DNA of 64,000 nucleotides from Pseudomonas sp. NFR16 (GCF_900108875.1 NZ_FNYJ01000003.1:83969-147968); one strand, 5' to 3'; shown: positions 8,997 to 18,819, counted from the stretch's first letter. Translations and numbers: made by a program. The notes: generated from the letters alone by a model not told the origin.

Positions 8997-10736
8997 ATGA
9001 AGTTAGCCATCGTTACGGCCTGTCCGAACGGCAAGATCAGCAGCGTCCTCAGCGCGCGTCTGCTGGATGCGGCTGCGCAGCGTCAGGGTTGGGAAACCTG
9101 CGTGGAGATTCACGATCCGCGCCATCCGGAAAAGCAGTTGTCGGCCGCCGAAATCGACGGCGCTGACTGGATCCTGGTCGTCAACACCGGCCCGCTCGAC
9201 CTCAACCGTTTCTCTGGCAAACGCCTGTACCAGGCCACGCCTTCGCGCGCGTTGCAGGACGTCGACGGGTTTCTGCGTTCCGCCGCTGAACTGGCCACCG
9301 TGCACACCGCCGTGGCAGCTGCGGTCTCAACCGGCACTGGCGCCGGCGCCCAGCCTCGGTTGGTGGCGGTGACGGCATGCCCGACTGGCGTGGCCCACAC
9401 GTTCATGGCCGCTGAGGCAATCCAGCAGGCAGCGAAGCAGCTGGGTTACGTGCTGGATGTCGAAACCCAAGGCTCGGTGGGGGCGCGTAATCCACTCAGC
9501 GCGCAGGCCATCGCCGACGCCGACGTGGTGTTGCTGGCCGCCGACATTGAAGTGGCGACCGAGCGGTTCGCCGGCAAGCGCATCTATCGTTGCGGCACCG
9601 GCGTCGCGCTTAAGCAATCGCAAGCCACACTGAAAAAAGCCTTGGCCGAGGCCGAAGTCGAGTCGTCGCAATCAACAGGCCAGGCATCTTCGAAGAAGGA
9701 AAAGACCGGCGTCTACAAGCACTTGCTCACCGGTGTCTCGTTCATGCTGCCCATGGTGGTGGCAGGTGGTTTGCTGATCGCGTTGTCGTTCGTGTTCGGC
9801 ATTCACGCCGCGGATGAGCCCGGCAGCCTCGCCGCCGCGCTGAAGCAGATCGGCGCCGGTGCGGCGTTTCAGTTGATGGTGCCTCTGCTGGCCGGGTATA
9901 TCGCCTATTCCATCGCCGATCGACCAGGCCTTGCGCCCGGCATGATCGGTGGATTGCTGGCGAGCACGCTGGGCGCGGGTTTCATCGGCGGGATCGTGGC
10001 GGGGTTTCTCGCCGGCTACAGCGCCTGGGCGGTCAATCGCTATGCGAAGTTGCCGGCCAGCGTCGAGGCGCTCAAACCGATTCTGATCATCCCGTTGCTG
10101 GCGAGCCTGTTCACCGGGCTGGTGATGATTTACGTCGTCGGCCAGCCGGTGGCGGACATGCTCGAGGGCCTGACTCACTTCCTCGACACCATGGGCACTG
10201 CCAATGCCGTGCTGCTGGGGGTTCTGCTCGGTGCGATGATGTGCGCCGATCTGGGCGGGCCGATCAACAAAGCGTCGTATGCGTTCTCCGTGGGGCTGTT
10301 AGCGTCGAGCAGCGGCGCGCCGATGGCCGCGACCATGGCGGCCGGTATGGTGCCGCCGATCGGCATGGGCATTGCCGCGCTGCTGGCCCGGCGCAAGTTC
10401 GCACAGAGCGAGCGGGAAGCGGGCAAAGCGGCGTTCGTGCTCGGCCTGTGCTTCATCTCCGAGGGTGCGATTCCCTTTGCCGCCAAGGATCCGCTGCGCG
10501 TGATTCCCGCAAGCATCGCAGGAGGCGCGCTGACCGGGGCGCTGTCGATGTTCTTCGGTTGCAAGCTGATGGCGCCGCATGGCGGTCTGTTCGTCTTGCT
10601 GATCCCGAATGCCATCAACCATGCGCTCTTGTATTTGCTGGCGATCGTGGCCGGCAGCGTGGTGACCGGCGTTCTGTACGCGTTGCTCAAACGCCCGGAA
10701 GTCGTGGAGCTGGATGCGGTGCCCGCCGGGGCTTGA
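8997..10736 (+). CDS. fruA: PTS fructose transporter subunit EIIBC
   Basis: A 579-aa membrane permease that imports and phosphorylates fructose to fructose-1-phosphate. An N-terminal degenerate IIB-like domain (KLAIVTACPNGKISS) is followed by the true IIB domain with the phospho-cysteine Cys128 in AVTACPTGVAHTFMAAEA. A linker leads to the IIC domain from about residue 235, with 8-10 membrane segments and the conserved ADLGGPINKASYAF loop. I chose ATG at 8997 over the GTG immediately before it because GAGAGGAA is best spaced to the ATG. It is the last gene of fruBKA; a REP pair lies downstream. Confidence 0.95.
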   Translation: MKLAIVTACPNGKISSVLSARLLDAAAQRQGWETCVEIHDPRHPEKQLSAAEIDGADWILVVNTGPLDLNRFSGKRLYQATPSRALQDVDGFLRSAAELATVHTAVAAAVSTGTGAGAQPRLVAVTACPTGVAHTFMAAEAIQQAAKQLGYVLDVETQGSVGARNPLSAQAIADADVVLLAADIEVATERFAGKRIYRCGTGVALKQSQATLKKALAEAEVESSQSTGQASSKKEKTGVYKHLLTGVSFMLPMVVAGGLLIALSFVFGIHAADEPGSLAAALKQIGAGAAFQLMVPLLAGYIAYSIADRPGLAPGMIGGLLASTLGAGFIGGIVAGFLAGYSAWAVNRYAKLPASVEALKPILIIPLLASLFTGLVMIYVVGQPVADMLEGLTHFLDTMGTANAVLLGVLLGAMMCADLGGPINKASYAFSVGLLASSSGAPMAATMAAGMVPPIGMGIAALLARRKFAQSEREAGKAAFVLGLCFISEGAIPFAAKDPLRVIPASIAGGALTGALSMFFGCKLMAPHGGLFVLLIPNAINHALLYLLAIVAGSVVTGVLYALLKRPEVVELDAVPAGA

Positions 10737-10787
10737 TGCTCGAACGGAGCAAGACACCCGCGGCCAAGCGCGCTCCTGCAGAGGATC

Positions 10788-10851
10788 TTCCCGGCTGAAG
10801 CCGGTCCTACAGCGCTGCGAGCTTTTTCGTAGGACCGGCTTTAGCCGGGAA
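10788..10851. repeat. REP pair (GTAGGACCGGCT family), copy 1
   Basis: Two 23-base arms (10788-10810 and 10829-10851) are inverted copies agreeing at 22 of 23 positions, separated by an 18-base loop. The core is GTAGGACCGGCTT. The same element recurs at 12644-12705 and 37795-37858, with a half copy at 28183-28205. It lies between fruA and phoD. Confidence 0.85.
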
Positions 10852-10993
10852 TGCGTCGGGTGTTACGCGGTTGAACCAAACGGGAGCGTCAAAGGCAGTT
10901 GGCTCGGCCCTTCAGGTGACGTGCACGCTGTCACATTCCCCCAACATTGCATTGTTAGGTTCCTCTTTTGCCATTTGCTTAAGGGGGATAGAA

Positions 10994-12553
10994 ATGACTC
11001 AGTTCGACCTGACCCGCCGCCGCATCATCCAGGCCGCTGGTGCCGGTCTGCTTTTACCGGGGCTGGCGCCTGCGGTGATCGCTTCGGTGAAAGACCGCCC
11101 GAAAATGACCGACGGCGTGCAGTCGGGTGATCTGCTCGGCGATCGCGCCATGGTCTGGAGCCGCAGCGATCGGCCGTCACGGATGGTGGTCGAGTGGGAC
11201 ACGCGCAGCATGTTCACCCAGCCGCGCCGCGCGGTTTCGCTGCTCGCCGACCAGCGCACCGACTTCACCGCCCGCGTCGAACTCACCGGCCTGCCCACCG
11301 ATCAAGCCATTTTCTATCGCGTGTTCTTCGAAGACGCCCAGACCGGCGTTGCCAGCGAGCCCTGGTTCGGTCATCTGCGCAGCGTGCCGCAGACGCGTCG
11401 CGACATTCGTTTCGTCTGGAGCGGCGACACCGTCGGCCAAGGCTTCGGCATCAATCCGGACATCGGCGGGATGCGCATCTACGAAGCCATGCGCCTGCGC
11501 TTGCCGGACTTCTTCATCCACAGCGGCGACACCATTTACGCCGATGGGCCGGTGCCTGCCGAAGTGGTCACCGAAGGCGGCAGGATCTGGCGCAACATCA
11601 CCACCGAAGAAAAGAGCAAGGTCGCCGAGACCCTCGATGAGTATCGCGGCGCCTACCGCTACAACCTGATGGATGAAAACCTGCGCCGCTTCAACGCCGA
11701 GGTGCCGCAGATCTGGCAGTGGGACGACCACGAAGTGAGCAACAACTGGTCGCCAAGCAAGCAGTTGGATGACCGGTACAAGGTCAAGGACATTCAGTTG
11801 CTGGCCTCGCGTGGTCGCCAGGCGTTTCTCGAGTACGCGCCGATGCGTTTGCAGAGTGCCGACAACGGGGGCCGCGTTTATCGCAAGCTCAGCTACGGGC
11901 CGATGCTCGACGTCTTCGTGCTCGACATGCGCAGCTATCGCGACGGCAACGATGCCAACCTGGCCGACAAGCCCGGGCCGACCACGGCCTTTTTGGGGCG
12001 TGAGCAACTCGACTGGCTCAAGCGTGAATTGCAGGGTTCCACGGCGCAGTGGAAGGTCATCGCCGCCGACATGCCGATCGGTCTCGGCGTGCCGGACGGT
12101 GAGATCAGCCCCGGCGTGATGCGTTGGGAAGCGATCGCCAACACCGACAACGGCGCGCCCAAAGGTCGCGAGCTGGAAGTCGCGGAGCTGCTCGGTTTCA
12201 TGCGTCAGCAGAAAATCCGCGACACCGTCTGGCTGACCGCCGATGTGCACTACTGCGCCGCGCATCATTACCATCCGGACCAGGCCGTGTTCCAGGATTT
12301 CGATCCGTTCTGGGAGTTCGTCGCCGGGCCGCTCAACGCAGGAAGTTACGGGCCCAATCCGCTGGACAAGACTTTTGGTCCCGAACTGGTGTTCCAGAAA
12401 GCGCCGCCTGCGCAGAACACGTCGCCCTTTGCCGGATTCCAGTTTTTTGGCGAAGTGAACATCGACGGTCAGAGCGGCGAAATGACCGTGACCCTGCGGG
12501 ATCTGGATGGCGTATCGGTGTTCGAGAAGAAGCTCGTGCCTGCGCAGGTTTGA
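10994..12553 (+). CDS. phoD: alkaline phosphatase D family protein (Tat-exported)
   Basis: A 519-aa PhoD-type phosphatase/phosphodiesterase. The N-terminus has a twin-arginine signal (LTRRRIIQAAGAGLLLPGLA), so export in folded form to the periplasm or beyond is expected. Metal-binding segments are visible in order: WSGDTVG, HSGDTIYADG, WQWDDHEVSNNW, DMRSYR and LTADVHYCAAHHY. Family members use Ca2+ and iron. The ATG at 10994 follows AAGGGGGA and starts directly before the Tat motif; a longer reading to 10871 adds no conserved sequence. It is monocistronic between two REP pairs. No convincing Pho box was recognised. Confidence 0.9.
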   Translation: MTQFDLTRRRIIQAAGAGLLLPGLAPAVIASVKDRPKMTDGVQSGDLLGDRAMVWSRSDRPSRMVVEWDTRSMFTQPRRAVSLLADQRTDFTARVELTGLPTDQAIFYRVFFEDAQTGVASEPWFGHLRSVPQTRRDIRFVWSGDTVGQGFGINPDIGGMRIYEAMRLRLPDFFIHSGDTIYADGPVPAEVVTEGGRIWRNITTEEKSKVAETLDEYRGAYRYNLMDENLRRFNAEVPQIWQWDDHEVSNNWSPSKQLDDRYKVKDIQLLASRGRQAFLEYAPMRLQSADNGGRVYRKLSYGPMLDVFVLDMRSYRDGNDANLADKPGPTTAFLGREQLDWLKRELQGSTAQWKVIAADMPIGLGVPDGEISPGVMRWEAIANTDNGAPKGRELEVAELLGFMRQQKIRDTVWLTADVHYCAAHHYHPDQAVFQDFDPFWEFVAGPLNAGSYGPNPLDKTFGPELVFQKAPPAQNTSPFAGFQFFGEVNIDGQSGEMTVTLRDLDGVSVFEKKLVPAQV

Positions 12554-12643
12554 GCCAGGCGCTGACTGAATGGGTGAGACCAGTTTGGAGTGAGCCAACG
12601 GTCTCTAACGCCGCCTGCGATCTACGGCCTTACACCCGACGCT

Positions 12644-12705
12644 TTCCCGGCTGAAGCCGGTCCTACGAAAAGTTTGCGGTCTGTAGGACCGGCTTTAGCC
12701 GGTAA
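12644..12705. repeat. REP pair (GTAGGACCGGCT family), copy 2
   Basis: Arms 12644-12666 and 12683-12705 are inverted copies around a 16-base loop. The left arm is identical to that of copy 1. The outer three bases of the right arm differ (GGTAA instead of GGGAA). Confidence 0.85.
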
Positions 12706-12747
12706 GAGGCCGGTGCATGCCGGGGAGATGCGCCGGCCCGGCGTCAG

Positions 12748-12774
12748 TCTTCGCAAGCTTGCTCGCTCCCGCAC
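12748..12774. repeat. REP-like palindrome (GGGAGCGAGC family)
   Basis: CGCAAGCTTGCTCGCTCCC is the reverse complement of a widespread Pseudomonas intergenic motif (GGGAGCGAGC-AAGCTTGCG). A related copy in the opposite orientation is at 37727-37752. Confidence 0.6.
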
Positions 12775-12891
12775 GGATCGATGTGACGGCTCCCTTCTAT
12801 GGTTGTACGATCACTTTGCAATTCTCGGTAACACTTAGCCGTTCCCTGGCCTATCATTAGCCACCTAACGACAGCTCAGGGTTTGGTGTGC

Positions 12892-13833
12892 ATGCTGGCA
12901 ATTTTTCTGGAAACCCTGAACATCACGGCACCGGTCTTCGCGATGCTGTTTCTGGGGGTGCTGCTCAAGCGGGTCGGATGGATCAACGACGGTTTCATCC
13001 ATACCGCATCGGCGCTGGTGTTCAACTGCACGATGCCCGCGTTGTTGTTCCTGGGCATCATCCACGCGGACCTTCATTCAGCGCTGCAGCCGGGCGTGCT
13101 GATCTATTTCATCGTGGCAACGCTCGCAGGCTTTGCGCTGGTCTGGGGCTGGGCGATTTATCGGGTGCCGTTCGTCGAGCGCGGGACTTACACACAAGGG
13201 GCCTTTCGCGGTAACAACGGCGTCATCGGCCTGGCGCTTGCCGCCAGCATGTATGGCGATTACGGCATCTCCCTCGGGGCGATCCTCGCCGCGCTGGTCA
13301 TTCTCTTCTACAACACGCTGTCGACAGTGGTGCTGGCGGTCTACAGCCCGGTGATCAAGTCCGACCCGTGGAGTATCACCAAAAGTGTGATGGCGAACCC
13401 GCTGATCATCAGCATCGTCGCCGCCACGCCGTTCGCGTATTTTCAGATTCCGCTGCCCAAATGGCTCGACACCTCCGGCAGCTATCTGGCTCAGATGACA
13501 TTGCCGCTGGCGCTGATGTGCATTGGCGGCACCCTGTCCCTCAAGTCGCTGCGGGAAAGTGGCGGGCTGGCGATCAGCGCCAGCATGATGAAAATGGTCT
13601 GGTTGCCGTTGGTGTGTACGCTGGGGGCATGGCTGCTTGGCTTCCGGCAAGCCGAACTCGGTATTCTGTTTCTGTATTTCGGCGCGCCGACAGCGTCATC
13701 CAGCTTCGTAATGGTGCGCGCTGCCAACGGCAACCACGAGCTGGCGGCGTCGATCATCGTCATCACCACGCTGGCCGCCGCCGTGACGACCAACATCGGC
13801 ATCTTCATCCTGCAATGGGGCGGCTGGATCTAG
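12892..13833 (+). CDS. AEC family transporter
   Basis: A 313-aa very hydrophobic protein of the auxin-efflux-carrier superfamily, with about ten membrane segments. Typical features are the N-terminal FLGVLLKRVGWI, the glycine/asparagine-rich RGNNGVIGLALA motif near residue 105 and the C-terminal GAPTASSSFVMVRAANGN. Members export or import small organic acids; the substrate here is unknown. I chose ATG at 12892, with CAGGG 10 bases upstream; GTG at 12886 is an alternative start. The gene appears to be monocistronic. Confidence 0.85.
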   Translation: MLAIFLETLNITAPVFAMLFLGVLLKRVGWINDGFIHTASALVFNCTMPALLFLGIIHADLHSALQPGVLIYFIVATLAGFALVWGWAIYRVPFVERGTYTQGAFRGNNGVIGLALAASMYGDYGISLGAILAALVILFYNTLSTVVLAVYSPVIKSDPWSITKSVMANPLIISIVAATPFAYFQIPLPKWLDTSGSYLAQMTLPLALMCIGGTLSLKSLRESGGLAISASMMKMVWLPLVCTLGAWLLGFRQAELGILFLYFGAPTASSSFVMVRAANGNHELAASIIVITTLAAAVTTNIGIFILQWGGWI

Positions 13834-13962
13834 CGACTATCGCCGTCACGGTGAGAAGTGGGCTTGGGCGCATGCGCGATGTCACACGCCATGACGTTGT
13901 TTGATGCACTGTCGGTGAGCGCACAGCGCACTCGCGCTCCTGCTACGCCACCGACCCGTTCC

Positions 13963-14985
13963 TCAATGCTGCCGACGCCAAGCCCTGAACGTGCTGATCA
14001 GCACACCTAATCCCAGCACCGGCAGCGCGTAGTGCACCATCAGCCGCTCAAGGCGTTCGGCCAGTGGCATACCGGTCGCGAACGAAACGATGTGCAGGCC
14101 GTAAACCGCATACAGACCCAGCAGCAACAGCCCTTCCAGCCGGGTGATCCGGTATCCCGAATAAAACAGCGGCAGGCACAGGAAGGCGACGCCGAGCATC
14201 ACCGGCAGGTCGAAATCCAGCGCGTTGGGCGAGATCGACAGAGGGCCGGACGAAATCAGCGCCGTCACCCCGAGCACGCCCAGCAGGTTGAACAGGTTGC
14301 TGCCGATGATATTGCCCACCGCGATGTCGCGCTCGCCGCGCAAGGCTGCGATCAACGAGGTCATCAGCGCTGGTAGAGATGTCGCCACCGCAATGACGGT
14401 CAGGCCGATGACGCGCTCGGACAGGCCAAGATCCTCCGCCACCACCACGGCGGCGCCGACCAGCAGGTGGCTGCCCAGAATCAGCAACGCCAGACCGCCG
14501 GACATCAGGGCCAGGCGGCCGATGATCGGCCAGATCCGCCGGCGCGGCGCCGTGTCGGTGGCGGCGACATGACGTACGCCGTGGGCGAACTGGCGCAGCA
14601 CAATAAACAGATAGCCCGCCATGCCCAGCAACAGCAGCACGCCATCCAGCGCGCTCAGCACGCCATTCCACGCCAGTGCTGCGACCATTGCAGTGGCGGC
14701 AATCATCAGCGGCAGGTCGACGCGCACCAGTTGCCGCGCCACGCGCAGTGGAATAATCAGCGCCGATAAACCCAGCGTCACCAGCACATTGAAGATGTTG
14801 CTGCCGATCACACTGCCCACGGCAATATCGGTGCTGTCGGTGAGCGCGGCCTGCAAACCGACGGCCATCTGCGGCGCGCTGCTGCCCAGCGCAATGACGG
14901 TCAGGCCAAGAAACAGCGGACGGGTTTTCAGCAGGGCAGCCAGCACCACGGCTGCCCGCACGGACAGCTCGGCGCCGACGATCAT
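13963..14985 (-). CDS. calcium/sodium antiporter family protein (CaCA, YrbG-like)
   Basis: A 340-aa membrane exchanger with the two inverted alpha repeats of the K+-independent Na+/Ca2+ exchanger family. The first is SSAPQMAVGLQAAL ... DIAVGSVIGSNIFN; the second is ATSLPALMTSLIAAL ... DIAVGNIIGSNLFN. The ATG at 14985 would cut the first membrane helix short. The same frame continues 21 codons upstream (LALSNLPLPTLIELACGLLL) to an ATT at 15048 preceded by AGGTG, and then an in-frame TGA. The real start may therefore be ATT 15048 (361 aa). It lies just downstream of the RlpA-like gene in the same direction, probably in one operon. Confidence 0.82.
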   Translation of the reverse strand: MIVGAELSVRAAVVLAALLKTRPLFLGLTVIALGSSAPQMAVGLQAALTDSTDIAVGSVIGSNIFNVLVTLGLSALIIPLRVARQLVRVDLPLMIAATAMVAALAWNGVLSALDGVLLLLGMAGYLFIVLRQFAHGVRHVAATDTAPRRRIWPIIGRLALMSGGLALLILGSHLLVGAAVVVAEDLGLSERVIGLTVIAVATSLPALMTSLIAALRGERDIAVGNIIGSNLFNLLGVLGVTALISSGPLSISPNALDFDLPVMLGVAFLCLPLFYSGYRITRLEGLLLLGLYAVYGLHIVSFATGMPLAERLERLMVHYALPVLGLGVLISTFRAWRRQH

Positions 14986-15060
14986 CAGCAGAAGGCCACA
15001 GGCCAGCTCGATCAGCGTGGGCAGTGGCAGGTTGGAGAGGGCGAGAATTCAGGGCACCTG

Positions 15061-15435
15061 TCAGTCGTCGAGGGCTTGTACCCGCACTTGGGCGGTTCCG
15101 CTGCGCAGCATACCCAATTGTTCGGCGGCTGCACGCGATACATCGATCAGCCGCCCGCGCGTGTGCGGACCGCGATCATTGATGCGGACGACAACCTTGC
15201 GGTCATTGTCCAGATTGGTGACCTGCACGCGCGTACCGAACGGCAGCTGGCGATGGGCGGCGGTCAGGGAGTTCTGGTCGAAGCGTTCACCGCTGGCGGT
15301 GCGCTTGCCCTGGTGGCGCGAGCCGTAATAAGAAGCGCCGCCGGTGGCGTTGTAGCCGTGTGGATCGATGATGCTTTCACTGGCGCAACCGGCCAGCATG
15401 GAGAGCAGGGCGCATGTGCTGAGTAGCCGCCACAT
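15061..15435 (-). CDS. septal ring lytic transglycosylase RlpA family lipoprotein (short)
   Basis: A 124-aa lipoprotein with signal peptide and lipobox LAGC (Cys17). The mature part is a single double-psi beta-barrel with the family motifs ASYYGSRHQGKRTASGERFD, AAHRQLPFGT and VRINDRGPHTRGRLIDVS. RlpA proteins cleave peptidoglycan strands lacking stem peptides. This one has no SPOR domain and is much shorter than classical RlpA, so it cannot target denuded septal glycan in the usual way. It is probably anchored in the outer membrane. The antiporter gene follows immediately. Confidence 0.85.
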   Translation of the reverse strand: MWRLLSTCALLSMLAGCASESIIDPHGYNATGGASYYGSRHQGKRTASGERFDQNSLTAAHRQLPFGTRVQVTNLDNDRKVVVRINDRGPHTRGRLIDVSRAAAEQLGMLRSGTAQVRVQALDD

Positions 15436-15452
15436 GGGTACAGTCCTTGATC

Positions 15453-15551
15453 GTTCCCATGCTCCGCGTGGGAATGCCGCGCGTGACGCTCCGCGTCACA
15501 AAAACGGACGCAGAGCGTCCGAGGATGTGTTCCCACGCGGAGCATGGGAAC
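15453..15551. repeat. 99-bp multi-hairpin palindromic element
   Basis: A perfect 22-bp inverted repeat (15453-15474 with 15530-15551; each arm contains the core CCATGCTCCGCGTGGGAA or its complement) encloses two smaller perfect hairpins: GTGACGC-TCC-GCGTCAC and GGACGC-AGA-GCGTCC. The structure fills the gap between gatB and the RlpA-like gene. It resembles a non-autonomous miniature repeat; no transposase is present. Confidence 0.85.
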
Positions 15552-15607
15552 AATCGAGGAGTTTGGCCGGTCCCGACCAAGGAAGTTCCGGATCGGGTTG
15601 GTATGCG

Positions 15608-17053
15608 TCAACCTTCCAGCTTGCGCTTCAACAGCTCGTTGACCTGCCCAGGGTTGGCCTTGCCTTTGGAGGCCTTCATCGCCTGGCCGACGAAGAAGCC
15701 GAACATCTTGCCGCGCTTGGCCTCGTCGGCGGCGCGGTACTGTTCGACCTGCTCGGCGTTGGCGGCCAGCATGTCGTCAAGGATCGACTCGATGGCGCCG
15801 CTGTCGGTGACTTGCTTGAGGCCGCGTTTCTCGATGATCTCGTCCGCGCTGCCTTCGCCGTTTGCCATCGCCTCGAAGACCATCTTGGCGATCTTGCCGG
15901 AGATGGTGTTGTCAGTGATGCGCTGCAGCATGCCGCCCAATTGCTCGGCGCTGACCGGCGATTCGTCGATTTCCACGCCTTGTTTGTTCAGCAGCGAACC
16001 CAGCTCGACCATGACCCAGTTGGCCGCCAGTTTGGCGTCGCCTGCTATGCCGACCACTTTCTCGAAGTAGTCCGCCTGCTCGCGGCTGGAAGCCAGCACG
16101 CTGGCGTCGTACAGCGACAGACCGAACTGGGACTGGAAGCGCTCGCGCTTCTGCGGCGGAAGCTCCGGCAGGCTGGCGCGGGTCTGCTCCAGGAATGCAT
16201 CTTCGATGATCACCGGCAACAGGTCAGGGTCCGGGAAGTAACGGTAGTCGTTGGCTTCTTCCTTGCTGCGCATGGCGCGGGTTTCGTTGGTGTTCGGGTC
16301 GTACAGGCGGGTTTGCTGAATGACCTTGCCACCGTCTTCGATCAGGTCGATCTGACGCTGGATTTCGCTGTTGATCGCCTTCTCGATGAAGCGGAACGAG
16401 TTGACGTTCTTGATCTCGCAGCGGGTGCCGAACTCGACCTGGCCTTTCGGGCGGACCGAGACGTTGCAGTCGCAGCGCAGCGAACCTTCGGCCATGTTGC
16501 CGTCGCAGATGCCCAGATAGCGCACCAGCGCGTGCATGGCCTTGACGTAGGCGACCGCTTCCTTGGCCGAACGCATGTCCGGTTCGGAAACGATCTCCAG
16601 CAGCGGCGTGCCGGCGCGGTTCAGGTCGATACCGGTCATGCCGCTGTAGTCTTCGTGCAGGCTCTTGCCGGCGTCTTCCTCAAGGTGGGCGCGAGTCACG
16701 CCGATGCGCTTGATGGTGCCGTCTTCAAGGGTGATGTCCAGGTGACCCTTGCCGACGATCGGCAATTCCATCTGGCTGATCTGATAGCCCTTCGGCAAGT
16801 CCGGATAAAAGTAGTTCTTGCGGGCAAACACGTTGTGCTGGCCGATTTCGGCATCGATGGCCAGGCCGAACTTGACCGCCATCTGCACGGCTTCCTTGTT
16901 CAGCACCGGCAGCGTGCCCGGCATGCCCAGGTCGACAAGGCTGGCCTGAGTATTGGGCTCGGAGCCGAACGTGGTTGCGCTACCGGAGAAAATCTTCGAT
17001 TGGGTGGTGAGCTGGGTATGAATCTCCAGCCCGATGACGACTTCCCATTGCAT
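15608..17053 (-). CDS. gatB: Asp-tRNA(Asn)/Glu-tRNA(Gln) amidotransferase subunit B
   Basis: A 481-aa subunit that binds the misacylated tRNA and activates its carboxyl group with ATP. The N-terminus [13 protein letters not shown] and the segment [14 protein letters not shown] carry conserved catalytic-core and Mg-site residues; [10 protein letters not shown] and [10 protein letters not shown] are further family signatures. The YqeY-like helical tail (about 330-481) ends [13 protein letters not shown]. Length is standard. It is the last gene of gatC-gatA-gatB, 11 bases after gatA. The operon implies that Asn-tRNA and/or Gln-tRNA is made by transamidation. Confidence 0.97.
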   Translation of the reverse strand: MQWEVVIGLEIHTQLTTQSKIFSGSATTFGSEPNTQASLVDLGMPGTLPVLNKEAVQMAVKFGLAIDAEIGQHNVFARKNYFYPDLPKGYQISQMELPIVGKGHLDITLEDGTIKRIGVTRAHLEEDAGKSLHEDYSGMTGIDLNRAGTPLLEIVSEPDMRSAKEAVAYVKAMHALVRYLGICDGNMAEGSLRCDCNVSVRPKGQVEFGTRCEIKNVNSFRFIEKAINSEIQRQIDLIEDGGKVIQQTRLYDPNTNETRAMRSKEEANDYRYFPDPDLLPVIIEDAFLEQTRASLPELPPQKRERFQSQFGLSLYDASVLASSREQADYFEKVVGIAGDAKLAANWVMVELGSLLNKQGVEIDESPVSAEQLGGMLQRITDNTISGKIAKMVFEAMANGEGSADEIIEKRGLKQVTDSGAIESILDDMLAANAEQVEQYRAADEAKRGKMFGFFVGQAMKASKGKANPGQVNELLKRKLEG

Positions 17054-17064
17054 GTGTTTTCTCC

Positions 17065-18516
17065 TTAGAAGCCTGCAGGTGAACGCAGATGCCAGTCAGT
17101 GACTTGCTGGTATTGATGAGCGACGTTCAGCAGGCGGCCTTCCTGGAAGTACGGCGCCAGCAATTGCACACCCACCGGCAGACCGTCGGCAAAACCGGCG
17201 GGCATCGACAGGCCAGGCAGACCGGCCAGGTTGGCAGTGATGGTGTAGAAGTCTTCCAGGTATTCAGCGATCGGGTCGGCATTCTTGGCGCCGATCTTCC
17301 AGGCCGGGTTCGGCGTGGTCGGGCCCAGAATAACGTCGACGTCTTTGAATGCGTTCATGAAGTCGTTTTTGATCAGGCGACGGATCTTCTGCGCCTGCAG
17401 GTAGTACGCGTCGTAGTAACCGGCGGACAGCGCGTAAGCACCCACCATGATCCGGCGCTGCACTTCAGGCCCGAAGCCTTCGCCGCGGGAGCGTTTGTAC
17501 AGGTCGGTCAGGTCTTTCGGGTCTTCGCAGCGATAGCCGAAGCGCACGCCGTCGAAACGCGAGAGGTTGGAAGAGGCTTCCGCTGGCGCGATCACGTAGT
17601 AAGCAGGAATCGCGTGCTGCAGGTTCGGCAGGCTGACTTCCTTGACCACGGCGCCGAGCTTTTTCAGCTCCTCAACGCTGGCCATCACCAGATCGGCGAT
17701 GCGCGAATCCAGACCGGCGCTGAAATATTCTTTCGGCACGCCGATGCGCAGGCCCTGCAGCGAGCCATTCAGGCCGGCGCTGTAATCAGGCACCGGCTCA
17801 TCGATGCTGGTGGAATCATTCACGTCGAAGCCGGCCATGCCCTGCAGCAGCAGCGCGCAGTCTTCGGCAGTTCGCGCCATCGGACCTGCCTGATCCAGGC
17901 TCGACGCATAAGCGATCATGCCCCAGCGCGAGACGCGGCCATACGTCGGTTTCAGGCCGGTGAGGTTGGTCAGCGCGGCGGGCTGGCGAATCGAGCCGCC
18001 AGTGTCGGTGCCGGTCGCGGCAGGCAACAGGCGAGCAGCAACGGCCGCGGCCGAACCGCCGGACGAGCCGCCCGGTACGTGTTCGAGGTTCCACGGGTTT
18101 TTCACCGCGCCGTAGTGGCTGGACTCGTTGGCCGAACCCATGGCGAACTCGTCCATGTTGGTCTTGCCCAGCGTCACGGTGCCAGCAGCGGCGAGCCTGG
18201 CGACGACTGTAGCGTCATACGGCGCCTTGAAGTTGTCGAGCATTCTGGACGCGCAGCTGGTGCGGATGCCCTTGGTGCAGAACAGATCCTTGTGCGCCAG
18301 CGGAGCACCCAGCAATGCGCCGGTCTCACCTGCGGCACGACGGGCGTCTGCGGCCTGGGCCTGCGTGATGGCCAGGTCTTCGGTGACAGTAATGAAGCTG
18401 TTGACCTTGGGGTCCTGCTCAGCGATGCGCTGCAGCAGGCTGCGGGTCAGTTCTTCGGAGGAAAACTTTTTATCGGCGAGTCCGCGAGCGATCTCTGCCA
18501 GAGTCATTTGATGCAT
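17065..18516 (-). CDS. gatA: Asp-tRNA(Asn)/Glu-tRNA(Gln) amidotransferase subunit A
   Basis: A 483-aa amidase-signature glutaminase that supplies ammonia to GatB. The catalytic triad is visible: Lys76 (APLAHKDLF), cis-Ser151 in [14 protein letters not shown] and nucleophile Ser175 in [10 protein letters not shown]. The C-terminal [20 protein letters not shown] is typical. The start [10 protein letters not shown] is the usual one for pseudomonads. It lies 15 bases downstream of gatC and 11 bases upstream of gatB in one operon. Confidence 0.97.
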   Translation of the reverse strand: MHQMTLAEIARGLADKKFSSEELTRSLLQRIAEQDPKVNSFITVTEDLAITQAQAADARRAAGETGALLGAPLAHKDLFCTKGIRTSCASRMLDNFKAPYDATVVARLAAAGTVTLGKTNMDEFAMGSANESSHYGAVKNPWNLEHVPGGSSGGSAAAVAARLLPAATGTDTGGSIRQPAALTNLTGLKPTYGRVSRWGMIAYASSLDQAGPMARTAEDCALLLQGMAGFDVNDSTSIDEPVPDYSAGLNGSLQGLRIGVPKEYFSAGLDSRIADLVMASVEELKKLGAVVKEVSLPNLQHAIPAYYVIAPAEASSNLSRFDGVRFGYRCEDPKDLTDLYKRSRGEGFGPEVQRRIMVGAYALSAGYYDAYYLQAQKIRRLIKNDFMNAFKDVDVILGPTTPNPAWKIGAKNADPIAEYLEDFYTITANLAGLPGLSMPAGFADGLPVGVQLLAPYFQEGRLLNVAHQYQQVTDWHLRSPAGF

Positions 18517-18531
18517 TGCAGGCTCATTCCC

Positions 18532-18819
18532 TTAGTCGATGACTTTCGGAACCAGATAAAGGCCGTCTTGGACCGCTGGTGCGATGGCTTGATAGGAATC
18601 GCGGTGATTGGCTTCGCTGACCGCGTCTTCACGCAGGCGTTGCGACGCTTCAAGCGGGTGCGCAAGGGGTTCGATACCGGTAGTGTCGACTGCTTGCATC
18701 TGGTCGACCAGCCCGAGAATGCTGTTCAGTGCTTCGGTAGTACGCGGGATATCGGCGTCATTAAGGCCCAGTCGGGCCAGATGAGCGATTTTTTCCACGT
18801 CGGAGCGATCAAGCGCCAT
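18532..18819 (-). CDS. gatC: Asp-tRNA(Asn)/Glu-tRNA(Gln) amidotransferase subunit C
   Basis: A 95-aa subunit that wraps around GatA and stabilises the GatCAB complex. The N-terminal [14 protein letters not shown], central [22 protein letters not shown] and C-terminal [12 protein letters not shown] are all family landmarks. I chose ATG at 18819, with CTGGAG upstream, rather than the ATG eight codons earlier. It is first in gatCAB and divergent from mreB across about 200 bp that must contain both promoters. Confidence 0.96.
   Translation of the reverse strand: MALDRSDVEKIAHLARLGLNDADIPRTTEALNSILGLVDQMQAVDTTGIEPLAHPLEASQRLREDAVSEANHRDSYQAIAPAVQDGLYLVPKVID

Larger units (their letters stand above)
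12554..12891. other. intergenic region with two palindromic repeats
   Basis: This 338-bp gap between phoD and the AEC transporter contains a REP pair (12644-12705), a second-family REP-like sequence (12748-12774) and, in the last 100 bases, the presumed promoter of the transporter gene. No small ORF with coding character was found. Confidence 0.7.

Noticed and set aside
11177..12598. 473-aa minus-strand reading frame
   Set aside because: Antisense shadow of phoD, which has clear motifs and a Tat signal.
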